Assembly: GCF_004803755.1 (NCBI RefSeq)
Contig: NZ_CP032311.1
Location: 3,240,501-3,304,500 of the forward strand
DNA from: Pseudomonas sp. DG56-2
Lineage (GTDB): Bacteria; Pseudomonadota; Gammaproteobacteria; Pseudomonadales; Pseudomonadaceae
Length of the DNA: 64,000 nucleotides
Direction: 5' to 3'
Each line of letters opens with the position of its first letter. Position 1 is the first letter of the stretch. This document shows positions 35,492 to 45,206 of this stretch, in pieces. The translations under genes were made by a program, and so were the position numbers. The notes beneath the pieces were generated by a model, which was not told the DNA's origin, did no database searches, and worked only from the letters and a program-made list of their open reading frames with translations.

Positions 35492-36499
35492 TCAGAAACC
35501 TTCGAGAACGATCTTGCCTTTTGCCTTGCCGCTCTCGACCAACGCATGGGCGCGGCGCATATTGGCGGCGTTGATCGGGCCGAAGTGCTCGCCCAGCGTG
35601 GTGCGCAGCACGCCTTCATCAATCAGGCTGGAAATACGATTGAGCAACACATGCTGGGCAATCATGTCCGGCGTCTCATAAAGCGAGCGGGTGAACATCA
35701 GTTCCCAGTGCAACGACAGCGACTTGCGCTTGAGCGGCATCACATCGAGACTTTGCGGGTCGTCGATCACACCAAGGCGCCCTTGCGGTCGCAGTACCTC
35801 GACCAATTGCAGAAAGTGCTGCTCGGTGCCGTTGAGGCTGGCAACATGACTGACCTCGCCCACACCAAGTTCCTGCAACTGAGCCAACAGTGGCTGGGTA
35901 TGGTCGACAACAAAATGGGCGCCGAGGTCGCGTACCCAATCGGCAGTTTCCGGGCGTGAAGCCGTGCCGATCACCGTCAATTTGGTCAGCTTGCGCGCCA
36001 ACTGCACCAGCATCGAACCCACGCCGCCCGCCGCACCGACAATCAGCAGGGAATCGCCCTCGCCCGCGCCTTCGGCAACGCCAAGGCGGTCGAACAACAA
36101 TTCCCAGGCAGTAATAGAGGTCAACGGCAAGGCCGCAGCCTGAGCGGCGCTCAAGGTGTGCGGCTTGCGCCCGACGATGCGCTGGTCCACCCGTTGAAAC
36201 TCGCTATAACTGCCGTCGCGGGCGATGGAACCGGCGTAGTACACCTCATCGCCGGGGCGGAACAGGCTCACCGCCGAACCCACTTCGCGGACAATCCCCG
36301 CCGCATCCCAACCAAGAATTTTTGGCTCTTTGGCGAAGGTGCCGGCGCGCACCTTGGTATCCACCGGGTTGACCGAGACGGCGCGTACTTCTACCAGCAA
36401 ATCGTTGGGGCCCGGTGCTGGTCGGGCGGCTTGCGCGTCCTGCAACGACTCTGGATCTTCGATCGGTAAACCGTTCTGGGTAAATGTGATGACTTTCAT
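35492..36499 (-). CDS. Zinc-type alcohol dehydrogenase family / quinone oxidoreductase
   Basis: A 335-residue medium-chain oxidoreductase. The N-terminal GroES-like domain (RAVSVNPVDTKVRAG, GWDAAGIVREVG) and the Rossmann fingerprint VGAAGGVGSMLVQLA around residue 155 are clear. The structural zinc cysteines are absent, as in the zeta-crystallin/quinone reductase branch (ZADH). It is the first gene of the leftward six-gene cluster and is divergent from a LysR gene 111 bp away, which probably controls it. Confidence 0.88.
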   Translation of the reverse strand: MKVITFTQNGLPIEDPESLQDAQAARPAPGPNDLLVEVRAVSVNPVDTKVRAGTFAKEPKILGWDAAGIVREVGSAVSLFRPGDEVYYAGSIARDGSYSEFQRVDQRIVGRKPHTLSAAQAAALPLTSITAWELLFDRLGVAEGAGEGDSLLIVGAAGGVGSMLVQLARKLTKLTVIGTASRPETADWVRDLGAHFVVDHTQPLLAQLQELGVGEVSHVASLNGTEQHFLQLVEVLRPQGRLGVIDDPQSLDVMPLKRKSLSLHWELMFTRSLYETPDMIAQHVLLNRISSLIDEGVLRTTLGEHFGPINAANMRRAHALVESGKAKGKIVLEGF

Positions 36500-36610
36500 G
36501 GCAACTCGCTGTCAGGGATGGGCTGATGCACAACATGGGCGTAGTTTTGCCTTCCCCAGAACAAAGAAAAACCGGCAGAATGCGCCAACACTTTCACTGC
36601 AGGAGTGAAA

Positions 36611-37501
36611 ATGATCCGTATTGATGATCTGGGCATGTTTGTGCGCAGCGCCGCCCTCGGCAGCTTTACTGCCGCCGCACTGGAGGCGGACTTGCTGCCG
36701 GGCCAGGTGGCAGCAGCGATCAAGCGCCTTGAGCGCGAACTCGACGTGCGTTTGTTTGCCCGCACAACCCGCAGCCTGCGCCTGACTGCCGAGGGCGAGC
36801 AGTACCTGCCGACCGCAGTGTCGGTACTGGAAACCCTCAAGCACGGGCGAGAAACCCTGCGCAGCGAGAATGCCCCGTTGCGCGGCGTGCTCCAGGTCGC
36901 CGCACCTTCAGACCTGGGACGCAATATTTTGTTGCCGTGGCTCTCGGCGTTTCGACGCGAGCATCCTCAGCTCAACTTGCGCTTTTTTCTGTCCGACCAG
37001 ATCGCCGACCTGTTTCGCGAGCCCGTGGATGTCGCCATTCGCTACGGTCTGAACCACGATGCCAACTACGTTGCCCTGCCGCTGGCGCCCTGGAACCGGC
37101 GTGTATTGGTCGCCTCCCCAGACTATCTGTTGCGCAAGGGCAGCCCGACGGTCGCCACCGACCTACTCGACCACGACTGCTTGCTCTACCTGCAAAGCGG
37201 CCGGGTCTATGACAAGTGGCGGGTGGGCGCGCAGACGGTCCAGGTATCCGGCCCGCTGTTCAGCGATGACGCTGATGTGGCACGGCGCTGGGCGGTCGAG
37301 GGCGAAGGCATTGCCTTCAAGTCCTGGCTGGATGTCAGTGCCGACGTTAAAGCCGGTCGCCTGGTGGTGCTTTTGCAAGATCACCCCGGCGAGCCGTTGC
37401 CGTTGAGCCTGGTCTGCCCCCATCGCAAACAGGTCTCACCAGCGGTGAGCCAACTGCATAGCTGGCTCAGCCAACAACTGGTGACCCTCAAGCGTGTTTG
37501 A
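36611..37501 (+). CDS. LysR-family transcriptional regulator (probable regulator of the adjacent oxidoreductase cluster)
   Basis: A 296-residue regulator with a typical N-terminal helix-turn-helix (DDLGMFVRSAALGSFTAAALEADLLPGQVAAAIKRLE, first about 40 residues) and effector domain. I start it at the ATG at 36611 with AGGAG at 5 bases; the GTG at 36605 overlaps that site. It is divergent from the quinone oxidoreductase gene, the classic arrangement for a LysR controlling its neighbour. Confidence 0.9.
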   Translation: MIRIDDLGMFVRSAALGSFTAAALEADLLPGQVAAAIKRLERELDVRLFARTTRSLRLTAEGEQYLPTAVSVLETLKHGRETLRSENAPLRGVLQVAAPSDLGRNILLPWLSAFRREHPQLNLRFFLSDQIADLFREPVDVAIRYGLNHDANYVALPLAPWNRRVLVASPDYLLRKGSPTVATDLLDHDCLLYLQSGRVYDKWRVGAQTVQVSGPLFSDDADVARRWAVEGEGIAFKSWLDVSADVKAGRLVVLLQDHPGEPLPLSLVCPHRKQVSPAVSQLHSWLSQQLVTLKRV

Positions 37502-37648
37502 GGCGTTTCACCGCCAGTCCGCGACACCCACGGCGCATTATCCGGAAAAAGCAAAATATGATTTCCCGCTGGCGGTGATTATCAAACCAGCCCGCTACTT
37601 CTAAGCTCGCCTTCATCAACTCCCACCCGAGTTTACGAGGAAGCGCCG

Positions 37649-38758
37649 ATGCCTAGTCCATCCCAATTGTTTACCCCCGCCACTGTTGGCAGCCACTTCA
37701 CCCGCAACCGTGTGGTAATGGCGCCGATGACGCGCTCGCGCAGCAGCCAACCCGGCGACATTCCCAATGCATTGAATGCCGCTTACTACGCGCAACGTGC
37801 TTCGGCCGCCTTTATCGTCACCGAAGCAACGCAGATTTCCGCCCAGGGCAAAGGCTATTCGTTTACTCCCGGCATCTACACGCCAGAACAAGTCGCAGGC
37901 TGGCGCCTGGTCACCGAGGCCGTGCACAAGGCGGGCGGACACATTTATCTGCAGCTGTGGCATGTGGGGCGTATGTCCCACCCTGACTTTCATGATGGAG
38001 CGTTGCCCGTGGCGCCATCGGCAATCCCGTTTGAAGGCAGTATCTGGAAAGTCGACCCGCAAACCGGCATCGGCAGCATGGTGCCCTGCCCTACACCGCG
38101 TGCACTGGGCCGGGATGAGATATTCGCTATCGTCGAGGACTACCGCAACGCCGCAGCCAACGCGATTGCCGCAGGCTTCGATGGCGTTGAAGTGCACGCG
38201 GCCAACGGTTACTTGATCGACCAGTTCCTGCGCACCACGTCCAACGTGCGGACCGATGAATACGGCGGTTCGCGAGAAAACCGCCTGCGCTTTCTCAAGG
38301 AAGTCATGGATGCCGTCAGCGATGAAATCGGCGCAGCGCGCACAGCCATCCGCATCGCGCCGTTCCTGACCGCCAGAGGCATGGCTTGCCCGGACATCCT
38401 GCCAACCCTTCTTGAGGCTGCCGAGTATTTGCAGGGCAAAGGCATTGCCTATCTGCACCTGGTCGAGGCTGATTGGGACGATGCGCCGCAGTTCCCGGAG
38501 AGCTTCCGTCAGGCGGTAAGAGCACGCTTTCATCACCCGATTGTTGTCGCCGGCAAATATGACGAAGAGTTGACCGAGTGGGTATTGACCAAGGGTTACG
38601 CCGACTATGTAGCGTACGGGCGCAAATTTGTTGCAAACCCTGACCTGCCGCTGCGCCTGGAAAAGGGTTATCCCTTGGCCGATTTTGATGGCTCAGCGTT
38701 GTTTGGCGGTACCGAACGCGGGTACACCGACTACCCGGCGTGGTCGGCCCGCGGTTGA
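37649..38758 (+). CDS. Alkene reductase, Old Yellow Enzyme family (NemA-like)
   Basis: A 369-residue FMN-dependent NADPH oxidoreductase that reduces activated alkenes, nitrate esters and nitroaromatics. Seen are the TMN-like start (TRSRSSQPGDIPNALNAAYYAQRAS), the catalytic-region HAANGYLIDQFL, and NVRTDEYGGSRENRLRFL, all diagnostic. Cytoplasmic. It lies between two LysR genes and follows the leftward cluster with nitroreductase and quinone reductase, which suggests a shared electrophile-detoxification theme. Confidence 0.93.
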   Translation: MPSPSQLFTPATVGSHFTRNRVVMAPMTRSRSSQPGDIPNALNAAYYAQRASAAFIVTEATQISAQGKGYSFTPGIYTPEQVAGWRLVTEAVHKAGGHIYLQLWHVGRMSHPDFHDGALPVAPSAIPFEGSIWKVDPQTGIGSMVPCPTPRALGRDEIFAIVEDYRNAAANAIAAGFDGVEVHAANGYLIDQFLRTTSNVRTDEYGGSRENRLRFLKEVMDAVSDEIGAARTAIRIAPFLTARGMACPDILPTLLEAAEYLQGKGIAYLHLVEADWDDAPQFPESFRQAVRARFHHPIVVAGKYDEELTEWVLTKGYADYVAYGRKFVANPDLPLRLEKGYPLADFDGSALFGGTERGYTDYPAWSARG

Positions 38759-38784
38759 GGTAGCCCCCGGCGCTCTGAGGCAGG

Positions 38785-39669
38785 TCAAGCCGCCAGCCTC
38801 AGGGCAATCATGTCCATCAAGCGTTGGACGCGACGAGGCACCGCATGGCTGGAAGGGTAGACAATCTGCAGGTCCACCCCCTGCAAGGCGTAGTCGGGCA
38901 GCAACTCGATCAACCGCCCTTCGTCCAGGTCTTCACGGACATCGAGCTGCGACTTGATACAAATGCCAAGACCCGCCAGGCACCAGCGTCGTACCTGCTC
39001 ACCATCGTTGGCCACTCGCCGACCGCTGAGCGACACCTTGAACGCCCCCCCGTCGACCCAGAACTGCCACTCCCGGTGGATATTGTTACCGAAACGCATC
39101 AGCAGACACTGATGCGCGATCAACTCCCTGGGATGCTGCGGCGTTCCGTGCTTGCTGAGGTAGGCAGGCGCTGCGCACACCACCCTGCGCCCTTCACTGA
39201 GTTTCTTGACCCTTAGCGTGCTGTCACTCAATGCGCCGTACCGAATGGCAAAGTCCAAGCCTTGCCCGGCCAAGTCGACAAAGCCATCCGTCAGGTTCAG
39301 GTCAACGCTGATATCCGGGTGGTGTTCCAGAAACTCATCCAGTATCGGCACAATGCGATTGCGCCCCAGGTCGACAGGCGCACTGAGCCGCACCACGCCC
39401 GAAACCTGCTCGGTCCCCAGTTTGATGGTGCTTGCGATATCTTCAGCTTCAGCCAGCAACGGGCGAACCCGCTCCACCAACACCCGCCCCTCGTCGGTCA
39501 GGCTGATCGAACGGGTGGTACGCACCAGCAAGGTCGCCCCGTAGTAGCGCTCCAATGCCCCCAAGCGCTCTGAAACAGAGGTGGGCGACAAGCCGGCTTC
39601 CCTGCCGGCAGCAGACAACCCACCCTTCTCGACAATCAATAGAAACAACGCAAGATTTTCGAAAAGCAT
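38785..39669 (-). CDS. LysR-family transcriptional regulator
   Basis: A 294-residue regulator, helix-turn-helix in the first 60 residues (FLLIVEKGGLSAAGREAGLSPTSVSERLGALE), then an effector domain with the FAIRYGALSDSTLRVKKL stretch of the GcvA/DsdC-like aromatic branch. It converges with the alkene reductase gene, 26 bp between the stops. Target unknown. Confidence 0.9.
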   Translation of the reverse strand: MLFENLALFLLIVEKGGLSAAGREAGLSPTSVSERLGALERYYGATLLVRTTRSISLTDEGRVLVERVRPLLAEAEDIASTIKLGTEQVSGVVRLSAPVDLGRNRIVPILDEFLEHHPDISVDLNLTDGFVDLAGQGLDFAIRYGALSDSTLRVKKLSEGRRVVCAAPAYLSKHGTPQHPRELIAHQCLLMRFGNNIHREWQFWVDGGAFKVSLSGRRVANDGEQVRRWCLAGLGICIKSQLDVREDLDEGRLIELLPDYALQGVDLQIVYPSSHAVPRRVQRLMDMIALRLAA

Positions 39670-39755
39670 TATTCGAGGTTCCCGAGAGCGACTTGGCGAT
39701 GCGATCGAGTCTACGGTATTTGTGCTGTCAATATCGCATCCCGCCTGATGTGCAC

Positions 39756-40568
39756 TTAGCGTCGGGTGATCACGACCTCGAGGTATTCGCTGGGCACCAC
39801 CAGTGAAGACGCACCGCCCACGTTGCTGTCGTTCAACAATTGCGCAAGGTCGCGCTCAAGTGCTGCAGCCGCCTCGCCATCGAGCGAAGCAAAGGCTTTG
39901 TGGACCGGGCCGTACCAGGTCTTGAACACGTCAATGAAGTGCGCCGCCGAGCGATAGCGAAAATTGAAATGTTGGTGGCTGATATTGATTGAACCGACGC
40001 TGTCATTGAACAACTGCTGCAACTGCTCCTCGTCTCCCCAGCGCGACGGTGGTTGCGCCCCAGCCGGTGGCGGCACATGCCGGCCCAGGGTCTTGAACAT
40101 CTGCCCGACAAAACCTTGGGGCGTCCAGTTGGCCAGGCCGATGCGCCCGCCCGGCCGGCATACCCGGCCAAGCTCTCGCGCCGACTGCGCCTGATCCGGC
40201 GCGAACATCACGCCAAAGGTCGAGACAACTGCGTCAAAGCTATCGTCGGCAAAGGGTAAGGCTTCGACATCAGCAACTTGAAACACAACGTTCAGATGCT
40301 CGGCCCGCGCCCGTTCCTCGCCTCGTTTCAACAGCTCGGGCACGTAATCGGTAGAAGTAACCTGACAGCCGCGCCTGGCGGCCGCCAGGGTGGCATTGCC
40401 GTTGCCGGCAGCGACGTCCAGCACCTTTTCATCCCAACGCAAGTCGCAGGCTTCGGCCAATCGCTCGCCCACCAACTGCAAGGTGGTGCCGATCACAGCG
40501 TAGTCTCCGCTGGCCCACGCAGCTTGCTGGCGTGCTTTCAACGCATTCATATCAAGGGGGGTACTCAT
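39756..40568 (-). CDS. Class I SAM-dependent methyltransferase
   Basis: A 270-residue cytoplasmic methyltransferase. The SAM-binding motif I is VLDVAAGNGNATLAA (residues 49-63), followed by an acidic loop and the FDAVVSTFGVMFAPDQ segment of UbiE/COQ5-like enzymes. The ATG at 40568 has AAGGTG at 6 bases; the longer start at 40601 lacks one. The substrate is unknown. No gene of a clear pathway adjoins. Confidence 0.87.
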   Translation of the reverse strand: MSTPLDMNALKARQQAAWASGDYAVIGTTLQLVGERLAEACDLRWDEKVLDVAAGNGNATLAAARRGCQVTSTDYVPELLKRGEERARAEHLNVVFQVADVEALPFADDSFDAVVSTFGVMFAPDQAQSARELGRVCRPGGRIGLANWTPQGFVGQMFKTLGRHVPPPAGAQPPSRWGDEEQLQQLFNDSVGSINISHQHFNFRYRSAAHFIDVFKTWYGPVHKAFASLDGEAAAALERDLAQLLNDSNVGGASSLVVPSEYLEVVITRR

Positions 40569-40708
40569 GGTCTTCACCTTGTTTGTGCGCGTGGCGGTCA
40601 AACAAGCTAAAACCTATGCCAACACGCCGGCAAGCGCTGCCGGTGCTGGTGCAAGAAGAGTTGGATACATAGATAGAACGTCAGAGCATAGCGAGCGACT
40701 GACGATCA

Positions 40709-40743
40709 AGCTCGACCTGCCGACGCTTGCGGCAGGTTGAGCT
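40709..40743 (-). terminator. Long hairpin after the DUF3313 gene
   Basis: A 14-bp stem with one mismatch: AGCTCGACCTGCCG (40709-40722) pairs with CGGCAGGTTGAGCT (40730-40743). On the minus strand it follows the DUF3313 stop by 9 bp and is trailed by TTGATC, so it is a weak rho-independent terminator or an mRNA-protecting stem. Confidence 0.55.
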
Positions 40744-40752
40744 CGTCACTTC

Positions 40753-41427
40753 CTAGCGCTTGGCCTTGAGTTGCTCGTAGGATTTGACCATGTCGTTGGC
40801 CCAGCCATCGAGCACCGCTTTTGCATCGTTGGCAGTCATGACCTGATCGGAGTTTTCCAGCTCGGTGCCTGCGCCCTTGCGCACAACCTGGGCAACCACT
40901 TTGTTGTTGCTGGCATCGATGAATTGTGCCTCGGTCGACAGGCTGGTGTCCTGGTCACGAATGCCGGTTGCAGCACTGACGCCAGCGGCGACCAATGCAA
41001 TCGGAATGACTTCATAAGGGCGCAGGCCCTTGGTCTTGGCACTCACGGCGGTAATCGCCGGACGCACGACAAGCACCCCCGGGCCGGGGCCCTTGGCCAG
41101 CGGCAGGACCTTGGCGAACTGGGTCTGCAGCGCCTGGTTGTAGTAGCGAGTGATACCTTGCAAGGTGGTATCCGGGATTTTTTCCGTGGCTTGCGGCTTG
41201 GGATAGAGCTGGCTTGGCTCGATGTAGACGCTGCTGAATTTGTTCACGTTCACTTTCGGGTCAATCCAGCGCATGACCGCCGCACCTGAGGGTGACGTCT
41301 CTTCCTTCAGGGAACTGTAATCCTTGAGAAAGCCGGAATATTGATCGGACTCCACGTACTTGCTGGCGCAGCCGGAAAGCGCAAGAGAGGTAACGCACAG
41401 CGTAATCATCAGGTACTTCGACTTCAT
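40753..41427 (-). CDS. DUF3313 family lipoprotein
   Basis: A 224-residue lipoprotein. The signal peptide ends in the lipobox LSGC with Cys20 (ALSGCASKY). The body fits DUF3313: a YTGFLKDYS-like start, KFSSVYIEPSQLYPK and a GxRPYEVIPIALVAAGVSAATGIRDQD stretch. Envelope role, function unknown. The ATG at 41427 has AAGGAG at 7 bases. It stands alone, leftward, in a 1.1-kb region between the methyltransferase and the YcaO terminator. Confidence 0.85.
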   Translation of the reverse strand: MKSKYLMITLCVTSLALSGCASKYVESDQYSGFLKDYSSLKEETSPSGAAVMRWIDPKVNVNKFSSVYIEPSQLYPKPQATEKIPDTTLQGITRYYNQALQTQFAKVLPLAKGPGPGVLVVRPAITAVSAKTKGLRPYEVIPIALVAAGVSAATGIRDQDTSLSTEAQFIDASNNKVVAQVVRKGAGTELENSDQVMTANDAKAVLDGWANDMVKSYEQLKAKR

Positions 41428-41674
41428 GTTGTCGCTCCTTTTGGCGAAACCGCAACGGCATACATCAGTTGAAAATCCATTACACGCGCCCGACCGCTGC
41501 CAAAGCAGCATTACCCAGACGAGCGTAAGCAGCGACACTTGTCATATGAGTCGGATGACGAACAGCCCTGCAAGGTATGTGTAGGAACAAACGTAGCGCG
41601 TACGCATCAACTTACAAGTCTATTGTGCAGAAACGGATTTAACGTGACAGGCAGCCAAGTAATCACCAGGCAAC

Positions 41675-41701
41675 AAAAAAGCACCCTGGGGTGCTTTTTT
41701 G
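41675..41701. terminator. Bidirectional intrinsic terminator after the OsmC-YcaO gene
   Basis: AAAAAAGCACCCTGGGGTGC followed by TTTTTT: a stem with an A-run on one side and a T-run on the other, so it can terminate transcripts from both directions. It lies 10 bp after the OsmC-YcaO stop. Confidence 0.85.
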
Positions 41702-41710
41702 TCAACGCTG

Positions 41711-43915
41711 TCAGCGAGTTAAGGCCACCGCACTGGCCCGTGCCTTGTGCAACTTCTTGTAGCTCTCGATCAAGCGCAGGTGGCGATCGAGGCCTTCCAG
41801 CTTCATGCTGGTGGGGGTCAGTCCATGGAAGCGCACCGTTCCTTGCACAGAACCGATTGCCGCGTCCATCCGCTCGTTGCCAAACATGCGGCGGAAGTTG
41901 GCCTCGTAGTCCGCAAGTTCCAGGTCTTCGTCGATAACCACTTCGAGCACCACGTTCAGGGCTTGATAGAACAACCCGCGCTCAACGGTGTTGTCGTTGA
42001 ACTGCAAGAAGGTTTCAACCCGCTCTTTGGCCTCTTCGAACTGCTGCAAGGCCACATAGATAAGCAGCTTCAACTCCAGAATGGTCAGCTGCCCCCAGGC
42101 GGTGTTGTCGTCGAACTCGATACCGATCAAGGTGGTGATGTCGGTGTAATCATCCAACTCACTTTCTTCCAGGCGCTCAACCAGGGCACGCAGGTCGGTT
42201 TCCTCGAGACGATGCAGGTTGAGGATGTCTTCGCGGAAGAACAGCGCCTTGTTGGTGTTGTCCCAGATCAGGTCTTCGATTGGGTAAATTTCCGAGTACC
42301 CGGGCACCAGAATACGGCAGGCGGTGGCACCCAGATGCTCGTACACCGCCATGTACGCTTCCTTGCCCATGTTCTCAAGGATGCCGAACAAGGTTGCTGC
42401 TTCTTCGCTGTTGGAGTTTTCGCCCTGACCGGAGAAATCCCACTCGACAAATTCGAAGTCGGGCTTGGCGCTGAAGAAACGCCACGACACCACGCCGCTG
42501 GAGTCAATGAAGTGCTCGACGAAGTTGTTCGGTTCGGTCACTGCATAGCCGGCAAAGGTCGGCTGCGGCAAGTCGTTGAGGCCTTCGAAGCTGCGACCCT
42601 GCAACAGCTCGGTCAGGCTACGCTCCAGTGCCACTTCCATGCTTGGGTGGGCTCCAAAGGAAGCAAACACACCGCCGGTACGCGGGTTCATCAAGGTCAC
42701 GCACATCACCGGGAATTCGCCGTCCAGCGAGGCGTCCTTGACCAGTACCGGGAAGCCCTGCTCTTCCAGGCCCTGAATGCCGGCGAGAATGGCCGGGTAC
42801 TTGGCCAGCACCTCTTGCGGCACGTCGGGCAGGCAGAATTCACGCTCCAGAATCTCACGCTTGACCGCACGCTCGAAAATTTCCGACAAGCACTGCACCT
42901 GCGCTTCAGCCAGAGTATTACCGGCACTCATGCCGTTGCTCAGGTAGAGGTTTTCGATCAGGTTGGAGGGGAAATACACCACCTCGCCGTCCGACTGGCG
43001 CACATAGGGCAGCGAGCAGATACCGCGCTGTTCGTTGCCTGAGTTGGTGTCGTACAGGTGCGAACCACGCAACTCGCCATCGGGGTTGTAGATGTCCAGG
43101 CAGTAGGCGTCGAGGATTTCCTCAGGCAGTGCATCCTTGCGACCTGGCTTGAACCAGCGCTCTTCCGGATAGTGCACAAACGCCGCATTGGCGATGTCTT
43201 CACCCCAGAACTGGTCGTTGTAGAAGAAGTTGCAGTTCAAGCGTTCAATGAACTCACCCAACGCCGAGGCCAGAGCACTTTCCTTGGTCGCGCCCTTGCC
43301 GTTGGTAAAGCACATCGGCGATTGCGCGTCGCGAATGTGCAGCGACCAGACGTTGGGAACGATATTGCGCCACGAGGCAATTTCGATCTTCATGCCCAGG
43401 TCGGCGAGAATGCCCGACATGTTGGCAATGGTCTGCTCCAGGGGCAGATCCTTGCCGACAATATAGGTGCTCGCGTCGGAAGAGGCGTCGAGCATCAACA
43501 AGGCCTGGGCATTGGCATCAAGGTTGTCGACTTCCTCGATGACGAACTCTGGGCCGGTTTGCACCACCTTCTTTACCGTACAGCGCTCGATGGAACGCAA
43601 AATGCCCTGGCGATCCTTGGCCGAGATATCTGCCGGCAATTCCACCTGGATCTTGAAGATCTGCTTGTAGCGGTTTTCCGGATCGACAATGTTGTTCTGC
43701 GACAGGCGGATATTCTCGGTGGGGATATCACGCGTCTGGCAGTACAGCTTTACAAAGTACGCCGCGCACAGAGCCGACGAAGCCAGGAAGTAGTCGAACG
43801 GCCCCGGTGCCGAGCCATCGCCCTTGTAGCGGATCGGTTGATCGGCCACCACCGTGAAGTCATCGAACTTGGCCTCCAGTCGAAGGTTGTCGAGAAAGTT
43901 AACCTTGATTTCCAT
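41711..43915 (-). CDS. ycaO: OsmC-YcaO fusion protein
   Basis: A 734-residue cytoplasmic protein. Residues about 1-140 form an OsmC/Ohr-type domain, with the two conserved cysteines in ALCAAYFVKLYC and IERCTVKKVV. Residues about 160-734 form the YcaO domain; it ends ASAVALTR without the PxPxP tail of azoline cyclodehydratases, so a TOMM role is unlikely. E. coli YcaO assists beta-methylthiolation of ribosomal protein S12 by RimO. The fusion adds a thiol-peroxidase-like module. It is transcribed leftward, 157 bp from the stop of the norVW genes, and ends at a strong terminator. Confidence 0.88.
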   Translation of the reverse strand: MEIKVNFLDNLRLEAKFDDFTVVADQPIRYKGDGSAPGPFDYFLASSALCAAYFVKLYCQTRDIPTENIRLSQNNIVDPENRYKQIFKIQVELPADISAKDRQGILRSIERCTVKKVVQTGPEFVIEEVDNLDANAQALLMLDASSDASTYIVGKDLPLEQTIANMSGILADLGMKIEIASWRNIVPNVWSLHIRDAQSPMCFTNGKGATKESALASALGEFIERLNCNFFYNDQFWGEDIANAAFVHYPEERWFKPGRKDALPEEILDAYCLDIYNPDGELRGSHLYDTNSGNEQRGICSLPYVRQSDGEVVYFPSNLIENLYLSNGMSAGNTLAEAQVQCLSEIFERAVKREILEREFCLPDVPQEVLAKYPAILAGIQGLEEQGFPVLVKDASLDGEFPVMCVTLMNPRTGGVFASFGAHPSMEVALERSLTELLQGRSFEGLNDLPQPTFAGYAVTEPNNFVEHFIDSSGVVSWRFFSAKPDFEFVEWDFSGQGENSNSEEAATLFGILENMGKEAYMAVYEHLGATACRILVPGYSEIYPIEDLIWDNTNKALFFREDILNLHRLEETDLRALVERLEESELDDYTDITTLIGIEFDDNTAWGQLTILELKLLIYVALQQFEEAKERVETFLQFNDNTVERGLFYQALNVVLEVVIDEDLELADYEANFRRMFGNERMDAAIGSVQGTVRFHGLTPTSMKLEGLDRHLRLIESYKKLHKARASAVALTR

Positions 43916-44072
43916 GCGGGATTACCATCATAAGCAGCAAAACAATTTGGCCGCCATTATCCGGCTTTTCACTTGGAAGTCTTGCGCTTTTGCGCAACGG
44001 CCGCTGATTGGCGCCAGTCATCAAACTGAAACCAGACACACCGCGGCCTTGGCCCTCTTGAGTCGACAGGCA

Positions 44073-45206
44073 CTACAGCGCCAGCTGACGCAGCAATGCA
44101 AAGGCTTGCTTCATCTGGTCCTCACTGACCACGAACGCCCGCAGTTGCCCGTCCATGTCCAGCCCCCGGGCAACCAGCCCCTGCGACTCCAGGCTGATCT
44201 GCCATTGCAGGTCCTTGCGACTGGTTTCTCCGGCCAGGTGCAGGGGCATTTCCGGAGTCTTGACCTTGACCAGCATTGCCGGAAACTTCACGTTTTCATT
44301 GCCGCCCAGTACGTTGCGCGCCAGGGCCATCGCGCTCAACTGGATGGGCTGCAGGAACGGCAGCAGCTTGCCCTGGATCTGCGCGCAATCACCAACGGCA
44401 AAGATGTGCGGGTCCGAGGTACACATCCGCTCATCCACTTCAATGCCACGGTCTACCCATAAACCCGCCTGTGCGGCGATCGTGGTGTCGGGTTTCAGGC
44501 CAATCGAGGCAATAATCACATCGGTGGTGATTCGCCGACCGTTGGACAAGGTCGCCAGCAGGCCGTCGTTGGTTTTTTCGATGGACTCCAGCCCCTGGTT
44601 GAACAGCATTTCCACACCCATCTGACACAGCCGGTGCTGCAGGCGGCTGCTGACTTCGACAGGCAGCAACGACGCCAGCAGGCTGTGGCACTTGTCCAGC
44701 AGAATGACCTGCTTGCCGGCGCGATTGGCATCCATGGCCAGCTCGGTACCAATCAGGCCGGCGCCGAGAATCAATACACGCTGCGCCTCTCTCAGGGCCT
44801 CCTGTGCGCGCCGGTACTCCTGCTGGCTGTTGAGCGTCACCATCCACTCGCGTCCGGGGATCGGCGGCACGATGGCCTGCGCCCCGGTAGCAAGAATGAG
44901 CTTGTCATAGGCAAAGCTTTCGTTGCCGGCAACGATACGCTTGTTTTCACGATCGATTGCTGTGAGCTGACAGTGCGAATTCAATGTCAGCCGATACATT
45001 TCGGCAAAATCTCCGGCAGACTGGCGCGTCATGTCGTCGGCGCTCTGCTTGAGGCTGATGACGTGACTGAGGTCGGGCTTGTTGTACTCATCGCAGGTGT
45101 CTGCGGCGATCAATCGAATCGGTACATCGCTGTCGAGCTTGCGCAGGTTCTTGACCACCTGGCGCGCCGCAAAACCGGAACCGACGATGACAATATCCTT
45201 GTTCAT
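44073..45206 (-). CDS. norW: Nitric oxide reductase FlRd-NAD+ reductase NorW
   Basis: A 377-residue FAD enzyme that passes electrons from NADH to the rubredoxin centre of NorV. Seen are the N-terminal [18 protein letters not shown] fold, the [19 protein letters not shown] stretch, the NAD-binding [12 protein letters not shown] near residue 150, and [22 protein letters not shown]. Length equals E. coli NorW. Its ATG overlaps the norV stop (ATGA), so the two are cotranslated from the sigma-54 promoter upstream of norV. Confidence 0.95.
   Translation of the reverse strand: MNKDIVIVGSGFAARQVVKNLRKLDSDVPIRLIAADTCDEYNKPDLSHVISLKQSADDMTRQSAGDFAEMYRLTLNSHCQLTAIDRENKRIVAGNESFAYDKLILATGAQAIVPPIPGREWMVTLNSQQEYRRAQEALREAQRVLILGAGLIGTELAMDANRAGKQVILLDKCHSLLASLLPVEVSSRLQHRLCQMGVEMLFNQGLESIEKTNDGLLATLSNGRRITTDVIIASIGLKPDTTIAAQAGLWVDRGIEVDERMCTSDPHIFAVGDCAQIQGKLLPFLQPIQLSAMALARNVLGGNENVKFPAMLVKVKTPEMPLHLAGETSRKDLQWQISLESQGLVARGLDMDGQLRAFVVSEDQMKQAFALLRQLAL

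Noticed and set aside
41711..43915. YcaO as part of a thiazole/oxazole-modified peptide cluster
   Set aside because: No precursor peptide, dehydrogenase or partner protein is near, and the proline-rich tail of azoline YcaO enzymes is missing.
43982..43997. TTGCGC-TTTT-GCGCAA stem after norW as terminator
   Set aside because: Stem of only 6 bp with no T-run after it on the minus strand; too weak to call.
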